Shown: positions 62,408-64,000 of the stretch, piece after piece
Layout of the letters: each line of letters starts with the position of its first letter
Numbering within the stretch: position 1 is the first letter of the stretch
Assembly: GCF_037975235.1 (NCBI RefSeq)
Contig: NZ_CP150241.1
Location: 2,976,001-3,040,000, forward strand
From: Paenibacillus sp. FSL R5-0341
GTDB taxonomy: Bacteria > Bacillota > Bacilli > Paenibacillales > Paenibacillaceae
Reading direction: 5' to 3'
Length of the DNA: 64,000 nt
Notes under the pieces: model-generated
Told to the model about the DNA's origin: nothing
Database searches by the model: none
Seen by the model: the letters and a program-made list of their open reading frames with translations, nothing else
Translations under genes and position numbers: made by a program

Positions 62408-62776
62408 TTGCCAAACTCTACGGGCTTTATTTACAATCCAACTTCGGGTGAGACCCAATCCACACAGCTGATAGTAACATGCATTAATGATTCCCTCAAT
62501 TCACCTGCCAATGTTGAGCTGGAAGTTTTCAGGTGGGACACCACTCAAGCGGCGCGCATACCCATTGGTCATGATCTTTTTGAATTACTTCCCCAAGCAA
62601 CGAGAAGCTTAATCTATCCACTGATTAATGCGGCTTTTTATGAAGTGCAAAGTGATTATTTCAGTGCCACAAGTACGGTCATTCATGTATACGGTGTTAA
62701 TTCTACAGGCCAGATCATTCAGCGTGTGCTTCAATCGGAGATGACTTTGATTGACCGCTTCACAAATATCCCTTAA
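62408..62776 (+). CDS. Hypothetical protein before sialidase-like gene
   Basis: 122 residues from TTG 62408 (GGAAGGAG 8 bases upstream; GTG 62399 overlaps that site). Beta-rich, with hydrophilic Asn/Thr/Ser content (PTSGETQSTQLIVTCINDSL, DYFSATSTVIHVYGVNSTGQ). It resembles a single immunoglobulin-like or coat/appendage domain, but I do not recognise a family. No signal peptide. TATAAT at 62372-62377 is its probable -10. The next gene starts 18 bases later. Confidence 0.7.
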   Translation: MPNSTGFIYNPTSGETQSTQLIVTCINDSLNSPANVELEVFRWDTTQAARIPIGHDLFELLPQATRSLIYPLINAAFYEVQSDYFSATSTVIHVYGVNSTGQIIQRVLQSEMTLIDRFTNIP

Positions 62777-62794
62777 ACGAAAAGAGGTGAGCAG

Positions 62795-64000
62795 ATGGTA
62801 GTAGTGAATATTACTGGAGCTTTGGCAGGCAGTCAATTTGAACCCTCGATTGCGGTTAATACGTTGAACCCGAGTATCATGTGTGTAGTTGCTGTGGATA
62901 CCAGTACAGGACCCACATTGACTGGCTTCTATAGGTCCATTGATGGAGGCAGTACCTGGTCGACCACTGTACTTCCTCAACCAGCTGGATATGCAGGGGC
63001 AGAAGCACCAACAATTGACTACACGTTTCCCAATACCTTCATCGTTACCGTTCACTTGTTTAACGGGATCAACGATGGAACCATTGCAAGTTATACCTCA
63101 TTTGATGATGGACTAACGTGGCAGCCACCAGTTATTGTACAGGCGGGTTTCGGTACCATTGTTCATAATGATGAACCGTACATAGCCGTTGATCGTTCCC
63201 CAGGAAGCCCATATCGAGGCAATGCATATGTCGGTTACACACCGCTTGCTACCGCTTCTTCCGCCATATTTACGCAAAGGTCACTCTCGCAAGGAATAAC
63301 CTGGGAACCACCTGACCGACAGTCGAATCCGCGAGGAATCCATGACCGGGCAGCGTTGGCTGTTGGATTCTCAGGTCAAGTCTACGCGGGATATATCATT
63401 ACGGGTCCTGCCAGTCCTTCCGCGCTATTGCGTATTTCGTATGATGGGGGGATTACCTATCAACCCCCTCTAGAGCGGCAGGCTACGTTCATCTCATCCG
63501 TTGTACCTGCACCTTCGCCCTTGCCTGTACCGAATTACGCTTTTCGAGTACAGACCAACTTAAGTTTGGGCGCGGATATATCGAATGGACCTAACAGTGG
63601 GACTGTGTATGGCGTTTGGAATGATGCACGTGCCGGATATACCGATATTTTATTCTGCGAATCTCCCGATGGCCTTCTTTGGTCAGATCCAGTCAGTATT
63701 ACAGGCGCACCTCCAGGCACGCAGAATTTCTTCCCGTCGATCAGCGTGTCACCTTTTGCGGGCACGATTCGAGTTATTTATTACACAAATCGAATTGACG
63801 GGTTCCTACTGGACGTCTTTGTTGCGGAATCTTTTAATGGGGGTGCCAGTTTCACCAACCGACGGATCACAACTACATCCTTTAATCCCAATGGCAACTC
63901 TCCGATGCCCACAGTACTGATTGGAGATTATATTACTGCGGCCACCGTCAGTCCGGATAATCTGGCAGCGGTGTGGATGGCTACAACGCCGCCCACGGGT
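62795..64000 (+). CDS. BNR/Asp-box (sialidase-fold) protein, 3' truncated by window
   Basis: From ATG 62795 (AAGAGGTGA upstream) the frame stays open for 402 codons to the window end. Asp-box turns S-x-D-x-G-x-T-W recur: SIDGGSTWS (about residue 48), SFDDGLTWQ (102), SYDGGITYQ (215) and SPDGLLWSD (290), plus weaker ones, marking a beta-propeller of the sialidase/BNR type. No signal peptide is seen. Catalytic sialidase residues (FRIP arginine) are not evident in the visible part. Function could be carbohydrate binding or hydrolysis, or structural. Confidence 0.85.
   Translation, partial: MVVVNITGALAGSQFEPSIAVNTLNPSIMCVVAVDTSTGPTLTGFYRSIDGGSTWSTTVLPQPAGYAGAEAPTIDYTFPNTFIVTVHLFNGINDGTIASYTSFDDGLTWQPPVIVQAGFGTIVHNDEPYIAVDRSPGSPYRGNAYVGYTPLATASSAIFTQRSLSQGITWEPPDRQSNPRGIHDRAALAVGFSGQVYAGYIITGPASPSALLRISYDGGITYQPPLERQATFISSVVPAPSPLPVPNYAFRVQTNLSLGADISNGPNSGTVYGVWNDARAGYTDILFCESPDGLLWSDPVSITGAPPGTQNFFPSISVSPFAGTIRVIYYTNRIDGFLLDVFVAESFNGGASFTNRRITTTSFNPNGNSPMPTVLIGDYITAATVSPDNLAAVWMATTPPTG

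Noticed and set aside
63585..63920. 111-residue frame near the window end
   Set aside because: It overlaps the BNR-repeat gene in another frame; the in-frame 402-codon reading with repeated Asp-boxes is clearly the real one.
1..64000. Mobile element, prophage, CRISPR array, rRNA or tRNA genes
   Set aside because: I saw no transposase, integrase or phage structural protein, no regular short repeat-spacer pattern and no recognisable rRNA or tRNA sequence; duplicated genes at 18-27 kb have no flanking insertion-sequence ends that I could find.

Overview
The window looks like a chromosomal segment of a Paenibacillus-type, endospore-forming Firmicute. Evidence read directly: strong AGGAGG-type ribosome binding sites, TTG and GTG starts, many T-tailed hairpin terminators, a ger spore-germination operon, a guanidine-I (ykkC) riboswitch with paired SMR exporters, a spore-type GH18 protein, and a high density of AraC, TetR, MarR, LacI and RpiR regulators. 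The genus is inferred from gene content. I saw no rRNA, tRNA, CRISPR array, transposase or phage gene.

Layout. 1-2.1 kb: the 3' end of an ABC-F ribosome-protection gene and a TetR regulator. 2.5-8.7 kb: a six-gene co-directional cluster (GT2 glycosyltransferase, class III aminotransferase, zinc dehydrogenase, MFS carrier, DUF1349 protein, HAD phosphatase) that looks like an unassigned small-molecule or glycan pathway, followed by a convergent AraC regulator. 9.8-15.7 kb: a DAO-type flavoenzyme with a small coiled-coil partner, a cytochrome P450, a DHA2 drug exporter with divergent TetR regulator, and a GNAT acetyltransferase.

15.8-27.3 kb is the most striking part. An OmpR/histidine-kinase pair is followed by three membrane-anchored alpha/beta hydrolase paralogues, a PAF-acetylhydrolase-like protein and two secreted beta-lactamase-fold serine hydrolases. 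Three promoters in this block share the same architecture: two GTTCATATT-type repeats 11 bp apart, with the second repeat exactly 17 bp before a TACA-type -10. This looks like a locally duplicated regulon of the adjacent two-component system, and I do not recognise it as a described system.

27.4-39.3 kb: an ABC exporter with a small Arg-rich partner behind four GTATAC operators; a MarR/threonine-aldolase operon whose best start codon is ATC; an AraC gene broken by one in-frame stop; a methyltransferase and a pentapeptide-repeat protein; the guanidine riboswitch with ykkCD; a DEAD-box helicase; a YjbR-like protein; and an RpiR regulator divergent from a Gfo/Idh/MocA oxidoreductase. 39.4-46.2 kb: a zinc-type dehydrogenase, then a second two-component system followed by membrane proteins, a 26-residue membrane ORF, an MCP-like transducer and an HSL-type esterase, with 11-bp direct repeats at two promoters.

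46.4-49.5 kb: a type III polyketide synthase, methyltransferase and flavoprotein operon (alkylresorcinol/quinone-like) behind a perfect 14-bp palindrome. 49.6-56.7 kb: a PLP aminotransferase, a MaoC-like hydratase, and LacI and AraC regulators leading to a three-gene sugar ABC importer with a cre-like site. 56.8-60.9 kb: a GerA/GerB/GerC germinant-receptor operon with a fourth, small D-type subunit. The end holds a GH18-family protein (minus strand), a small protein, and a 402-codon BNR/sialidase-like gene that runs off the window.
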